Assembly (NCBI GenBank): GCA_035545895.1
Contig: DASZXJ010000201.1
Span: 1 to 57,541, forward strand
Direction: 5' to 3'
Origin: DASZXJ01 sp035545895
Lineage (GTDB): Bacteria > Planctomycetota > Phycisphaerae > Tepidisphaerales > Tepidisphaeraceae
Length of the DNA stretch: 57,541 bases
Made by a program: the position numbers and the translations under genes. This document shows positions 27,944 to 36,836 of the stretch, in pieces (the first letter of the stretch is position 1; every line of letters starts with the position of its first letter). Below the pieces are notes generated by a model. The model saw nothing but the letters and a program-made list of their open reading frames with translations. It was not told the DNA's origin and did no database searches.

Positions 27944-28597
27944 TCATCGCATTACCCATTCAGTGCCGGTTTCGTTGACTTCATCTTCGCCGGGATGCAT
28001 GTCGTCGCCACGAATGCTGAAATTGATCTGCAGGGTCTTGCGGACGATGATGAGCTGGCCATTGGCGTCTTTCATTTGTTCGCCCTTGTCATTTTTGAGG
28101 ATGACGGCTTCGCCGCTGAGTCCGCCGCAGAAAATGGAGAATTGCCCCATCTTGGCCATCGGTTCGGGCCAAATCGCCACGCCGTCCTTGGCTTGGTCCT
28201 CGCCGACGCGTAATTCGCCGGCGATGGTCGGGAAGGGTTCCAGGAACTGCTTCTTTTCGCGGCCTTTGATCACCGCAAACACCGAGGCCGGGATATTCTT
28301 GTCCGAACGAATCACCTGGCCATCGCGGGTCATCATTTCAAAGACGGGCAGGAACATCTGCTCTTTGTCGGTCTTATTCGTGACGGTATAGGTCATATAC
28401 CAGTACGCCTGCGGCACGGAACTGTTACCCACCTGAACGGTCACCCGCTTGGGCAGGCTATGTTCAAATTTCAGTTCCCAGGTGATGGGATACGGGCTGG
28501 GCTTGGGAAAGTCGGCATAGGCAAAAGTCGCCCCCAAGACGATCAGGGTTAACAAAACCCGTATCACTGGGGCTCGGTTGGTGGTCGTGCGCCTCAT
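27944..28597 (-). CDS. Secreted protein of unknown function
   Basis: 217 residues with an N-terminal signal peptide ('MRRTTTNRAPVIRVLLTLIVLGATFAYA'). The mature part is beta-rich: 'VPQAYWYMTYTVTNKTDKEQMFLPVFEMMTRDGQVIRSD' looks like an immunoglobulin-like strand pattern. The C-terminus has 'FSIRGDDMHPGEDEVNETGTEWVMR', with an acidic stretch. I know similar unnamed exported proteins from planctomycetes but no function. It is divergent from the acetyltransferase gene, 94 bases away. Not an enzyme by any motif seen. Confidence 0.75.
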   Translation of the reverse strand: MRRTTTNRAPVIRVLLTLIVLGATFAYADFPKPSPYPITWELKFEHSLPKRVTVQVGNSSVPQAYWYMTYTVTNKTDKEQMFLPVFEMMTRDGQVIRSDKNIPASVFAVIKGREKKQFLEPFPTIAGELRVGEDQAKDGVAIWPEPMAKMGQFSIFCGGLSGEAVILKNDKGEQMKDANGQLIIVRKTLQINFSIRGDDMHPGEDEVNETGTEWVMR

Positions 28598-28691
28598 AGG
28601 TTGTGTCTCCGGGATGCAAAAAGCAGCATATCGGGCGAGAATACAGCACCATCATTTGCCGACACTGCGGCGAAAGGTATTGTTAGGAAAC

Positions 28692-29675
28692 ATGGCAAGC
28701 CTGTCAAATTTCTTTCGCCCGCGTGACCCCGGCGCGGGACCTGGTTTCACCCCGGTATACAGGCCTGTCCAGCGGCAGGAAATCGAATCGGCGCTTCGTT
28801 TGATCCTGGCTGATGGAAATGGGCTGGCGAGCGACGAAGCCGTGCTCGACTTCCTCGCCTTTGCCTTGCAACGAAAAATCGACGTCAATGAAATCTGGGT
28901 CGCCATCGTTGACGACCACATCGTTTGGGCCCTGCTCCCGATTATCAGCCCCGGGCGGACGATGCTGCTGTTTACACCCAATCGCCTGCCCCTGGGAACT
29001 CCGCCCAGCGCGGCCCGGGAACTGACCGATCAAGTCTGCGCACATTGGCAGAAAAAGAACGTTAATCTTGCTCAGCTTCTGCTGGATCCATCCGACGAGA
29101 ATGTTCAGGAGCTATATGTCGCCTGCGGATTTGAAATGCTGGCGGAGCTGATCTATCTGCAAAAATCAGTATTCGAGCCGCTGCATGTCGCATTTCCGGC
29201 GGGCTTTGAAATCGTTCACTATTCCGCGGAAAGTCACACGGACTTTGCCCGCGCGATTCTCCACAGCTACGAGCAGAGCCTGGATTGCCCCCGCTTGAAC
29301 GGCCGGCGCGACATTCAGGACGTGATCGCGGGCCACAAGGCATCAGGCATTTTCGAACCCAACTTGTGGCACCTGTTGCGCGAAAACGGACAGAACCGGG
29401 GCGTGCTGATTTTGAGCCCTTCGCCGCACAACGAATCGGTCGAATTGGTCTATCTGGGGATCGCCCCCGAAGCCCGCGGCCGAGGTATTGGCACCCTGCT
29501 TTTGCGACACGCTCTCAACGCGGTTCATGGCACCGGCCGAAAGGAACTCACCCTGGCGGTCGATGCGCTGAATACCCCCGCTTTGAAGCTCTATTACCGC
29601 CACGGAATGAAGCGAATTGCCAGCCGAATGGCGCTGATTCGGGAGCTAAAGCCTGCCACGGTGGTATCACAATAG
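28692..29675 (+). CDS. GNAT-family N-acetyltransferase
   Basis: 327 residues from ATG 28692, preceded by AGGAAAC. The C-terminal half is a GNAT domain with the acetyl-CoA-binding motif 'LGIAPEARGRGIGTLLLRHAL' (R/Q-x-x-G-x-G/A = RGRGIG), then 'ELTLAVDALNTPALKLYYRHGMKRI'. The N-terminal half is a second, degenerate GNAT-like domain ('LAQLLLDPSDENVQELYVACGFEM'), as in MshD-like two-domain acetyltransferases. The substrate is unknown; cytoplasmic. It lies upstream of dnaA with a 587-base gap. The longer frame from 28578 overlaps the divergent gene and is not used. Confidence 0.85.
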   Translation: MASLSNFFRPRDPGAGPGFTPVYRPVQRQEIESALRLILADGNGLASDEAVLDFLAFALQRKIDVNEIWVAIVDDHIVWALLPIISPGRTMLLFTPNRLPLGTPPSAARELTDQVCAHWQKKNVNLAQLLLDPSDENVQELYVACGFEMLAELIYLQKSVFEPLHVAFPAGFEIVHYSAESHTDFARAILHSYEQSLDCPRLNGRRDIQDVIAGHKASGIFEPNLWHLLRENGQNRGVLILSPSPHNESVELVYLGIAPEARGRGIGTLLLRHALNAVHGTGRKELTLAVDALNTPALKLYYRHGMKRIASRMALIRELKPATVVSQ

Positions 29676-30262
29676 TTTCCTTTTGCCTGCTTTATCGGAA
29701 CTTCCCGGGGAACGGGCAGCAGATTTTTTTTACCATCCACATCCCATCCCCATGGCTGATAAAATGTGCACCGCCAGTTGAGAAAAAAAGATTTTGGCCG
29801 GACCTGCCCCATTGGCGTCGGTGGAATAATCGTTGTGAACGGAAAAAATCGAAAAGTCTTACTTGTTATCCCTCCCCAAGGTAAGTAATTTCTACGCAAG
29901 CAATCCAGGATGGAGTTGAAAGTCCGGGTGACGTCATCGCGACGTTGCGGGGGAAAGAGACTTCTGGGAGCCGTCGTTAAGCCTACCCGCTTGACACAGC
30001 GCCAAATCGTAAGGACACGATCTTCAAGGATGATACCACCCTGCCACGAGGCAAGGTGTCCAGGCATGACGCCTATACCCCCCGGGCTGGGGATATGTGC
30101 GCTTGTTTTCTGTTGGCCCGGGGTTCCACAACGGCTGATTGGCACTCTCTCGGCAAAGAAGGTGCCTGCTGTTGGGGACGACGTCGCCGGGCTACAGGCA
30201 TCCTCCGGGCAAGGGGTTGCCGCCGGCTTGTGCAAGCGCGGGCTTGGAACAAGGAGATCGCA
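29676..30262. other. 587-base dnaA upstream region
   Basis: No gene is supported here. One DnaA-box-like sequence, TTACCATCCACATCC (about 29730), and the partial TTGTTATCCC (about 29862) are present, but there is no clear cluster of TTATCCACA boxes, so an origin cannot be claimed. The stretch 29930-30262 is GC-rich with several short inverted repeats, and a TTGACA at 29991-29996 lacks a good -10. Confidence 0.4.
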
Positions 30263-31831
30263 GTGAGCTGTATCAGCGCACACGATCCGCAATTGGCGCG
30301 GTTGGCCGATGCAATCGCTCAGCGGGTTGGACAACAGCGGTTTAACGTCTGGTTCCACAATTCAACACGACTCGATCTCAAGCAGGATGGCCTGGAGATC
30401 GCCGTACCCAACGATTTCATCAGCGAGTGGATCGGCACGCATTTCACCCGATCGATCCAGGAAGCCGCCCACGAAGTATTGGGCTGCACACTCCAGGTTC
30501 GATTCAGTGTCGTGCCTCAGCTTTTTCAGCCGCTTGAACCTGCGCCCGCGCAACCCGCGCCCGCCGGCGTTCCTGTGAATGGAAAAGCCAGCGGCAAAAC
30601 CCATAAATCAAATGGTAATGGGCGATCCAATAACGGCACGGTCGCCGAAGCAGTCGCCATCGTCAGATCGGCTTCACCGTCGCCGGTGTTGAGGCAGCTT
30701 TCCAATGAACAACGTCCCGCTGCTGTTTCGACTTCTTCATCGACATCGACGCAGCAGCCCGCGTTTGCCAATCGTCCGAGATTGCGCCACGACATGGAAA
30801 CCTACGTCGTCGGCTCATCCAACCAGCTTGCATACAACGCGGCCACCTATGTCTCGGAATTTCCGGGTGGCCAGTACAACCCGCTGTTTATCCACGGCGC
30901 GTGCGGCCTTGGCAAAACGCATTTGCTTCAGGGACTGTGCAAGCGATTCATCGACCACCATCCCACCAAGCGGTGGATGTATCTGACCGGCGAAGAGTTC
31001 ACCAACGAATTCCTGATGGCCCTTCGCGGCAACCGCATCGATAGCTTCCGCCGCAAGGTCCGCGATCTGGACCTGCTTGTCATCGATGATGTGCATTTCC
31101 TTGGCGGCAAGAAGGCGACGCAGGAGGAATTCCTGCACACCTTCAACGCCATCGAAGCCATGGGCCGGCAGGTCGTGATGGCATCGGACAATCATCCCAA
31201 GATGATCGAGGAATTTGGCGAATCGCTGATCAACCGCTTCGTCAGCGGCATGGTCGTGCGAATTGATCCGCCGAACTACGCAACCCGCTGTGAAATTCTG
31301 CGAGCCATGAGCCAGCGCGGGCAGTTGCATCTGCCCGAAGAAGTGATTACCTGGATCGCTCGTCGCGTGACGCAAAACGTCCGCGAATTGGAAGGCGCGA
31401 TCACGAGGATTTCAGCGCATACCCAATTAAGCGGACGCCCCGCCGATGTCGCGCTGACGCAGGAAGCCCTGGGCGACCTGGACCGCGCGCTCATCGCGCC
31501 GGTGAAGCCCGAAAATGTGCTGCTGTCGGTCTGTGAACATTTCGGCCTGGAAAACAAGGACCTGATGTCCGGCCGGCGTCAGCGAACGATCAGCCTGGCG
31601 CGCAGCGTCGCCATGTTCCTGGTTCGCAAAACCGCCAAGCTCAGTTTCCCCGAAATTGGCATGCGGATGGGCAAGCGCAATCACAGCACCGTCATCAGTG
31701 CCTGCCGACGTATCGAGCGCGCGGTGGTTCGCAATGAGCCCCTAGCCTGGAACAGCGCCATCGGCGAACGCGAGGAAGAAGCCAGCGAGTTGATCCAACG
31801 CCTGGAAGAACAGGCGCGGGCGATGAGCTGA
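30263..31831 (+). CDS. dnaA: Chromosomal replication initiator DnaA
   Basis: ATP-dependent initiator that binds the origin and opens the helix. 522 residues from GTG 30263, supported by AAGGAG seven bases upstream. Domain I covers about residues 1-90. A long Pro/Ser/Gln/Asn-rich linker (about 93-170) is domain II. The AAA+ domain has Walker A GACGLGKT (212-219) and Walker B 'LLVIDDVHF' with Asp275-Asp276. Domain IV carries the DNA-binding signature 'MGKRNHSTVISACRRIE' near the C-terminus, matching the family's 'RDHTTVxxAxxKIE'. The usual neighbours dnaN, recF and gyrB are not adjacent, as in other planctomycetes. Confidence 0.97.
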   Translation: MSCISAHDPQLARLADAIAQRVGQQRFNVWFHNSTRLDLKQDGLEIAVPNDFISEWIGTHFTRSIQEAAHEVLGCTLQVRFSVVPQLFQPLEPAPAQPAPAGVPVNGKASGKTHKSNGNGRSNNGTVAEAVAIVRSASPSPVLRQLSNEQRPAAVSTSSSTSTQQPAFANRPRLRHDMETYVVGSSNQLAYNAATYVSEFPGGQYNPLFIHGACGLGKTHLLQGLCKRFIDHHPTKRWMYLTGEEFTNEFLMALRGNRIDSFRRKVRDLDLLVIDDVHFLGGKKATQEEFLHTFNAIEAMGRQVVMASDNHPKMIEEFGESLINRFVSGMVVRIDPPNYATRCEILRAMSQRGQLHLPEEVITWIARRVTQNVRELEGAITRISAHTQLSGRPADVALTQEALGDLDRALIAPVKPENVLLSVCEHFGLENKDLMSGRRQRTISLARSVAMFLVRKTAKLSFPEIGMRMGKRNHSTVISACRRIERAVVRNEPLAWNSAIGEREEEASELIQRLEEQARAMS

Positions 31832-31856
31832 TTCAGCCAAAGAAAATTCGCGAAAG

Positions 31857-32438
31857 TTAACTCTCTGCCAATGCGTCGAGCTGGGAAGCAATTGCCCGTT
31901 GGCGACGCTTAAAGGACATATCATCCATCGCCGGAGTCGCACCGGCGACGTCGATCTGTGTTTCCAGCGGCACCCAGCTTTTACATCCCGCATATTCGGG
32001 CGTGTTATCAACCGTCACGTGCTGAGCCAATCGATAAGCACGCACGATCAGCAGATACAGCGGATTCTCCGGCTTGTAATTGAATCGCATATCGATCAGC
32101 GGCGAAGTCCAGATGTGCTCGCTGTCCAGCACGTCAATCTGACTTCGATATTTCAAACGAATGATGTCCGTCACCTCGGCAGCGAACGATAAGGTAATCC
32201 TGGCCGGCTCGGATGAATGCGGTTCAAAGTCGGCCTGGACATCGGGCTTGAGCATTTTCAAATTCTGATGCAGATAAGTCGGAAACAGCAGAAACCGGAC
32301 ATGTTCCAGTTCAAATCCGCTGGACGATTCGTGAATCCCGCCTTTGCGAAGCAGAATAATCTGCCTGCCGGTTCCAAGGGCCTGACAAACGACGTTCCAT
32401 TCCTTTAGCGCTACATCAAGCGATTCACCGATTGGCAT
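31857..32438 (-). CDS. DUF1802 family protein
   Basis: 193 residues from ATG 32438. The N-terminal block 'ALKEWNVVCQALGTGRQIILLRKGGIHESSSGFELEHVRFLLFPTYLHQ' is the defining pattern of DUF1802, a family of unknown function found in cyanobacteria and other bacteria. The C-terminal part ends with 'SFKRRQRAIASQLDALAES', a helix. No signal or membrane segment, so it is cytoplasmic. It is convergent with dnaA and divergent from the YfhO-like gene. The longer ORF from 32519 overlaps the YfhO promoter region. Confidence 0.85.
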   Translation of the reverse strand: MPIGESLDVALKEWNVVCQALGTGRQIILLRKGGIHESSSGFELEHVRFLLFPTYLHQNLKMLKPDVQADFEPHSSEPARITLSFAAEVTDIIRLKYRSQIDVLDSEHIWTSPLIDMRFNYKPENPLYLLIVRAYRLAQHVTVDNTPEYAGCKSWVPLETQIDVAGATPAMDDMSFKRRQRAIASQLDALAES

Positions 32439-32449
32439 ATCGCCGAATG

Positions 32450-32478
32450 TTAGCAGATACACCAGCGGGCGGTATAGT
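32450..32478 (+). promoter_or_regulatory. Candidate promoter for the YfhO-like gene
   Basis: TTAGCA (32450-32455), 17-base spacer, TATAGT (32473-32478). The ATG at 32499 is 20 bases downstream of the -10, giving a leader of about 13 bases. Confidence 0.5.
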
Positions 32479-32498
32479 AGGGTCGGCCGCTTGAACAT

Positions 32499-34793
32499 AT
32501 GAGCAAGACCCGCTCGCAAATTCTGTTTGTATCAATTTCCGTGGTTTACTTTCTTACGCTTGCGCTGCTCATTTTTGGTCCGATGTTGGGTCACAGCGGC
32601 GTTGTCATCTCGAGCGTGGAATTGGACATTGACCAGAATTTTTACGCTTGGCGGCAATTTGCGTTTGATTCTCTTCGGGCCGGCCATCTGCCTCTTTGGA
32701 ATCCATACCCCTTTGGAGGAATGCCGGCGCTGGGAAATATCCAGTATGCCCTGCTATATCCGCCAAACTGGCTGCACATGGCGTTACCAACCGCGATCGC
32801 AATCAATGCAATCGTCGCACTGCACGTGATGCTGGCCGGGCTGTTCACATCCTGGTGGTGCCGCTGGCGCGACTGCGGAATGGTTGCCTCGCTGATCGGC
32901 GGCACGCTGTTCATGTTTTGCGGGCCGATCATGATGGGGGTCTATGCGGGACATTTGCCGTTTTTATCCGTCGTCGCGTGGTCTCCCCTGATTTTTCTGT
33001 GTGTCGATGCAATCATCGCATGGAAACATCCGCGAGTTGCGTTTTTCGGCGGCGCGATCTGCGTCGCGATGCAAATTCTCGGCGGGTATCCCCAGCCGAT
33101 GTTCTATACGCTGGTCATTGTTTCGATCTACTCCATCAGCCTGCTCGTCGATACCCCAAACCGCCTTCGCGCAGTCGGCCTGATCATCGGCATGTACGCG
33201 TTTGGAACGATCCTCAGTGCCGCCCAGCTATTGCCCTCGATCGAAGCTTCGAGCGAGTCCGTGCGAAGCAGCGCGCATTCGGTTGCGTTTGCATCCTCAT
33301 TTTCACTGCCGCCGGAGAACCTGCTTACACTTGTCTTGCCGCATATCTGGGGAAACAACTTTAACGTCGCGTATATGGGACGCGGAGCGATGTGGGAAAA
33401 CTCGATTTTCCTCGGCACGACCGGCATCGTGCTGGCCGCGGTTGGATTTTTTTTCTTTCGCTTTCCGCGAGATCGAGCCATTGCCCTTGCCATGCTGATC
33501 GCACTGGTTTTTGCACTCGGCGAAAACACTCGAGTCTTCGGCTCGATGCTGAAGCTCATCCCCGGCCTGGAGCTGTTTCGAGTCCCCGCGCGATTTGGTT
33601 TCCTGGTGACGCTATTGCTTTCTGTTCTGGCAGCGCAGGGCTTTGACGTCCTGTGGCGGTTACCGAGACTCACCGCTTGCGCCATCGCGACAGGAATCAG
33701 TGCAATTTTGGCTATTATTTTTGCGTCGGTCATTTGGTTCAGTCCGAATATTTGGTCCAAAGTCATTTCATGGATTCCCCCAACTGTCAGGGTATGGGAA
33801 CCTGCCACGCTCCCCATTAATGATGCCGTTTTACAATTCAGTGCGAGCCTGGCGCGTTCACAGCTTTTTGCTTGCGCGCTCCTGTTCGGGCAAATCTGCA
33901 TCATCCTGTTTCTGGCGCAAAAACGCCGAACCTGGACATACCTGTTCTTGATTCTCACCATCGGCCAAGGGTGGAACGCATCAGGGGTACTGTGGCAAAC
34001 GATTGAGCCGCGAACGGGGGTGTTTGCGCAATGGCAACCCACGCTCGACAAAATCGGAGCAGATGATCGCATTCTCGCAACCGAGCGGGGTTGCCTGAAT
34101 CTTCCCACGCAATTTCGTGTTCAAAGTATTTGGGGTTACGATCCGCTCGCCCCGGCAAGATGGACCAACCTCGTCAGCCCGCTTCTGGGCGCGGATCCCC
34201 AAAATGTCGATTTCGGCGTCCGCCAGATCCCTCCTTCGCCCATTTGGCGAATGCTTCGACTGCAGACAACCATTCCGCCGCAGGATGAAACGATATTTCG
34301 AGATCCGCTGCCGCGGATCAGCTTGATCGCGAATTGTCGGGTTGTGAGTAGTCCGGCTCAGTCGCTTCGCGCGGTGCAGCAGCTTGATTTCGATCCATCT
34401 AAAGTGGTGATTCTGGAGGACAAGCCATTTCCACCCCCGGTCATTGGGGATTCAGCCGATGGCGGCGCGCAAGTGTTGAAATCCAGTAATGAATCGTTGG
34501 AAATTCGGGTCGAAACGCGACGACCTTCAATCCTGCTGATTACCGATGGATATGATTCCGGCTGGCGGGCCAAACCGCTGGAGGACGGTCCGCAAAACGT
34601 TTATGAAGTCATGCCCGCCGACCACGCATTGCGAGCGATCCCATTGACCGCTGGCAAGCACCATATTCTGCTGGAATACCGCCCGGCTTCCGTGCTGGCC
34701 GGTGCTGTTATCAGCATTGCCGGCATGTTGGGCTGGGTCATTGCATGCTGCATCACGTTCGTGAAACACCGGCACCGATCAACAGTCATATGA
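32499..34793 (+). CDS. YfhO-family multi-pass membrane protein
   Basis: 764 residues with about 12 membrane segments in the first 520 and a soluble C-terminal domain, then one last segment near residue 735. The early loop 'QNFYAWRQFAFDSLRAGHLPLWNPYPFGGMPALGNIQYALLYPPNW' is the hallmark of the YfhO group, related to GT-C glycosyltransferases; in Gram-positives YfhO helps glycosylate lipoteichoic acid. The acidic pair 'ELDID' in the first periplasmic loop is the likely catalytic or metal region. The substrate here is unknown, probably a lipid-linked sugar. Single gene with its own promoter. Confidence 0.88.
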   Translation: MSKTRSQILFVSISVVYFLTLALLIFGPMLGHSGVVISSVELDIDQNFYAWRQFAFDSLRAGHLPLWNPYPFGGMPALGNIQYALLYPPNWLHMALPTAIAINAIVALHVMLAGLFTSWWCRWRDCGMVASLIGGTLFMFCGPIMMGVYAGHLPFLSVVAWSPLIFLCVDAIIAWKHPRVAFFGGAICVAMQILGGYPQPMFYTLVIVSIYSISLLVDTPNRLRAVGLIIGMYAFGTILSAAQLLPSIEASSESVRSSAHSVAFASSFSLPPENLLTLVLPHIWGNNFNVAYMGRGAMWENSIFLGTTGIVLAAVGFFFFRFPRDRAIALAMLIALVFALGENTRVFGSMLKLIPGLELFRVPARFGFLVTLLLSVLAAQGFDVLWRLPRLTACAIATGISAILAIIFASVIWFSPNIWSKVISWIPPTVRVWEPATLPINDAVLQFSASLARSQLFACALLFGQICIILFLAQKRRTWTYLFLILTIGQGWNASGVLWQTIEPRTGVFAQWQPTLDKIGADDRILATERGCLNLPTQFRVQSIWGYDPLAPARWTNLVSPLLGADPQNVDFGVRQIPPSPIWRMLRLQTTIPPQDETIFRDPLPRISLIANCRVVSSPAQSLRAVQQLDFDPSKVVILEDKPFPPPVIGDSADGGAQVLKSSNESLEIRVETRRPSILLITDGYDSGWRAKPLEDGPQNVYEVMPADHALRAIPLTAGKHHILLEYRPASVLAGAVISIAGMLGWVIACCITFVKHRHRSTVI

Positions 34794-34835
34794 CCGCACT
34801 GATGTCACGCGCCCGCTTGGATCAGTTTACAAGCC

Positions 34836-34902
34836 ATTTTAGCCCCGCCGCTTGCGGCGGGTTTTCGAGCGCCAAAACCCTCCGCAAACGGCGGCGCTAA
34901 AT
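34836..34902. repeat. REP-like GC palindrome, full element
   Basis: Left half ATTTTAGCCCCGCCGCTTGC followed by GGCGGGTTTT; right half AAAACCCTCCGCAAACGGC followed by GGCGCTAAAT. The halves are inverted and nearly match the element at 6582-6646. It lies after the YfhO-like gene and before the Fur-like promoter. Confidence 0.8.
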
Positions 34903-34957
34903 GAACCAATCCAAACTGACCTATTACCAAAAAACAGCGCCGACAATTCATTTTGGC

Positions 34958-34998
34958 TTGACGCGACCAATTTCTTCTGATATTGAGACTCAGTCTCA
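34958..34998 (+). promoter_or_regulatory. Promoter with overlapping Fur-like operator
   Basis: TTGACG (34958-34963), an exact 17-base spacer and TATTGA (34981-34986) form a sigma-70-type promoter. The perfect 7-1-7 palindrome TGAGACT-C-AGTCTCA (34984-34998) overlaps the -10 and the expected start point. The 7-1-7 geometry is that of Fur-family operators, and TGAGA...TCTCA versions are used as Fur boxes in several bacteria. Its position would block RNA polymerase when bound. The identity of the regulator is inference. Confidence 0.65.
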
Positions 34999-35260
34999 GT
35001 AGAATGCTGAGTGAGTAAAAAAAAATCGAGCGGTCGGAGTCCTCTGGAAAAGTCTCCCGACCGCTCGCAGGTGACAACCGTTGTGCGGCTGCCATTGGGT
35101 TCATTATCCCCTCCCCAGCCACTTCTGGCAAGAAATTCCTTGCTGACAACGGTTGAGACGGTTTACCGGGCGGCGATCCGCCGGTGGATTCGCCATTCAC
35201 GGCGGTGTGTCGCGGAGTCCTCTGATCAGTCTCCCGCCGCCGCCCGGCTCTATTTTTTTT
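34993..35260 (+). ncRNA. Structured leader or small RNA ending in a terminator
   Basis: From the predicted start (~34993) the RNA can form three domains: a 10-bp stem 35028-35037/35057-35066; a 10-bp stem CAACCGTTGT/ACAACGGTTG (35075-35084/35146-35155) that encloses a C-rich stretch ATCCCCTCCCCAGCC (35106-35120); and a terminator stem (35166-35175/35238-35247) followed by eight T. GGAGTCCTCTG...AGTCTCCC occurs in both the first and last domains. It could be an iron-responsive trans-acting RNA, whose C-rich part can pair with Shine-Dalgarno sequences, or an attenuator for the operon at 35357. I do not recognise a known riboswitch class. Confidence 0.55.
35166..35260 (+). terminator. Intrinsic terminator or attenuator
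   Basis: CCGGGCGGCG (35166-35175) pairs exactly with CGCCGCCCGG (35238-35247), and CTCTATTTTTTTT follows, with an unbroken T-run at 35253-35260. The 62-base interior can itself fold. It ends 97 bases before the first PEP-CTERM start. Confidence 0.7.
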
Positions 35261-35356
35261 GCAGACAAGAGGTGCTACGGCGCGAAACACATCAACGCTC
35301 GGATTCTTCGTTCCGCAACTGTATTCGATTCGTTTGCAACAGGGAGAAAATTGAAA

Positions 35357-36130
35357 ATGAAACTCAAACAATTGACTTTGATTCTTGGAATCGCGGTCGC
35401 AACCTCGGGCGTCACGAGAGCGACAAACATCGGCGTGAGCATCGATCCAATGGGCGCCGCATGGAACCGCGGCGACGCGGGGACCGGATTTGCCGTCTTC
35501 GATACCTTCCCCTCTTTCGACTATTCGGGCGATGGACCTGATTCCAGCGGTGGATTGACCAGCGCACTGCTCAGCCAATCGAACACCGTCGGTACATTTC
35601 CGGCCAACCAGGGCGCGGGGACCTACAAAAACGTCTCAACCCAGGAAACTGGCGACGACATCTACCTGACGGGCAATCGCGGCGGCACTTTCACCGCCTC
35701 GATCGATGCTCCATTTACCATCAAGCAGGTTTATCTTCAGATCAAGCGCGTCAGCAGCACCGGCGATCTGACCAATTACACGCCGACGCTCCCCGGAGGC
35801 AGGATCGCCGACTCGGTGACGACCGTAAGCGGAAATACGGATACGGGCACCAGTGATTCCGGCAATTACAGCGTCACCACATGGTACTGGGGACCCAGCC
35901 TGTTTGCGGTGAACTTCACCAATCCGGTGTCGCTGTCGTTTTCGATTCCCGCTACGTCGGGTAACACGCGAGCCATCGATGGTTTTGTCATCGATGCCTC
36001 GTCGGTCACGGTGCCCGAGCCGGCTTCACTGTCACTGCTTGCCTGCGGCGCGATGGGGCTGCTTGCGCGGCATCGCCGATTCTCACACAAGATTCTCGGG
36101 TGTCTTTCCGGAGGGAGAAAAAATGCTTAA
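35357..36130 (+). CDS. PEP-CTERM exported protein 1
   Basis: 257 residues from ATG 35357, preceded by AGGGAG. A signal peptide covers about residues 1-22. The mature region is beta-rich, low in Cys and Lys and high in Thr, Ser and Gly ('NVSTQETGDDIYLTGNRGGTFTASIDAPFTIKQVYLQIKR'). It ends with a PEP-CTERM signal: 'VPEPASLSLLACGAMGLLARHRR', the VPEP motif, a membrane helix and basic residues, recognised by exosortase for surface sorting. First gene of a five-gene run; its end overlaps the next start by 8 bases. As a surface protein beside heme-uptake-type genes it may bind heme or iron (inference). Confidence 0.85.
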   Translation: MKLKQLTLILGIAVATSGVTRATNIGVSIDPMGAAWNRGDAGTGFAVFDTFPSFDYSGDGPDSSGGLTSALLSQSNTVGTFPANQGAGTYKNVSTQETGDDIYLTGNRGGTFTASIDAPFTIKQVYLQIKRVSSTGDLTNYTPTLPGGRIADSVTTVSGNTDTGTSDSGNYSVTTWYWGPSLFAVNFTNPVSLSFSIPATSGNTRAIDGFVIDASSVTVPEPASLSLLACGAMGLLARHRRFSHKILGCLSGGRKNA

Positions 36131-36836
36131 GAAAATCATCATTTTTTTAATATCGCTTTGTCCCCTGTCGCCGGCACTTTACGCCGCGCCGATCACCATC
36201 CAGCCCGATGAAGCCGCAAGCAAGGACGCTTTCGTCTATCAGGGCCTGGCGACGTCGTTCAATTCCGATACTTACAACAGCGGGCAATTCGTGAGCCTTC
36301 TCAGCAGCGGAGCATCCGGATCAGGGCACGATACAAAAACGTACATCCAATTCGATTTGAGCACCATTCCCGTGGGCGGCATCTCAAATGCCACACTCAA
36401 CCTGTATGTGGGAGACAGCAGCATCACCGGCTTTGGCGGCAGCCCAACAGCAGCCTCCCCCATCACCGCCAACGTTCACCGCGTGATCGATGGCTGGACC
36501 GAATCAGGTGTCATGTACTCTCCTGCCGTCTCCTATTCCTCTACCGTTGAAGCCTTTCAGGTCATCAGCGGCATTGACGCATACATCAGTTTTGATGTGA
36601 CCGCGCTGGTACAGGCGTGGCTGGCGGGAACCTTCACCAACAACGGCTTTGCAATCGATCAGCCGTCGGTTGTGGTGGACAGCGTCAGCGGATTGAAAAA
36701 CATCGCTGTTTATGACTCGGCATCGGGGACCCATACGCCGTTTCTCAGCGTCACCGTGCCGGAACCGGCAGGCCTTGTTTTGCTGAGTTTACTGCCGGCA
36801 TTTGCGATGTCGCGAAGAAGGGAGAGACACGTTTGA
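36123..36836 (+). CDS. PEP-CTERM exported protein 2 with DNRLRE-like domain
   Basis: 237 residues from ATG 36123, preceded by GGAGGGAG. A signal peptide ends near residue 21. The main body resembles the DNRLRE (carbohydrate-binding-like) beta-sandwich: 'TYIQFDLSTIPVGGISNATLNLYVGDSS', then 'ISFDVTALVQAWLAGTFTNNGFAI'. The C-terminus is a PEP-CTERM signal 'VPEPAGLVLLSLLPAFAMSRRRER'. It overlaps its neighbours by 8 and 4 bases, so translation is coupled. Likely displayed at the cell surface; ligand unknown. Confidence 0.87.
   Translation: MLKKIIIFLISLCPLSPALYAAPITIQPDEAASKDAFVYQGLATSFNSDTYNSGQFVSLLSSGASGSGHDTKTYIQFDLSTIPVGGISNATLNLYVGDSSITGFGGSPTAASPITANVHRVIDGWTESGVMYSPAVSYSSTVEAFQVISGIDAYISFDVTALVQAWLAGTFTNNGFAIDQPSVVVDSVSGLKNIAVYDSASGTHTPFLSVTVPEPAGLVLLSLLPAFAMSRRRERHV

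Noticed and set aside
29676..30262. Replication origin
   Set aside because: No cluster of consensus DnaA boxes and no AT-rich unwinding element is clear; only two weak partial matches.
29594..30358. Minus-strand 254-codon ORF over the dnaA upstream region
   Set aside because: It overlaps the ends of two well-supported genes, has no recognisable motif, and its amino-acid make-up looks non-coding.
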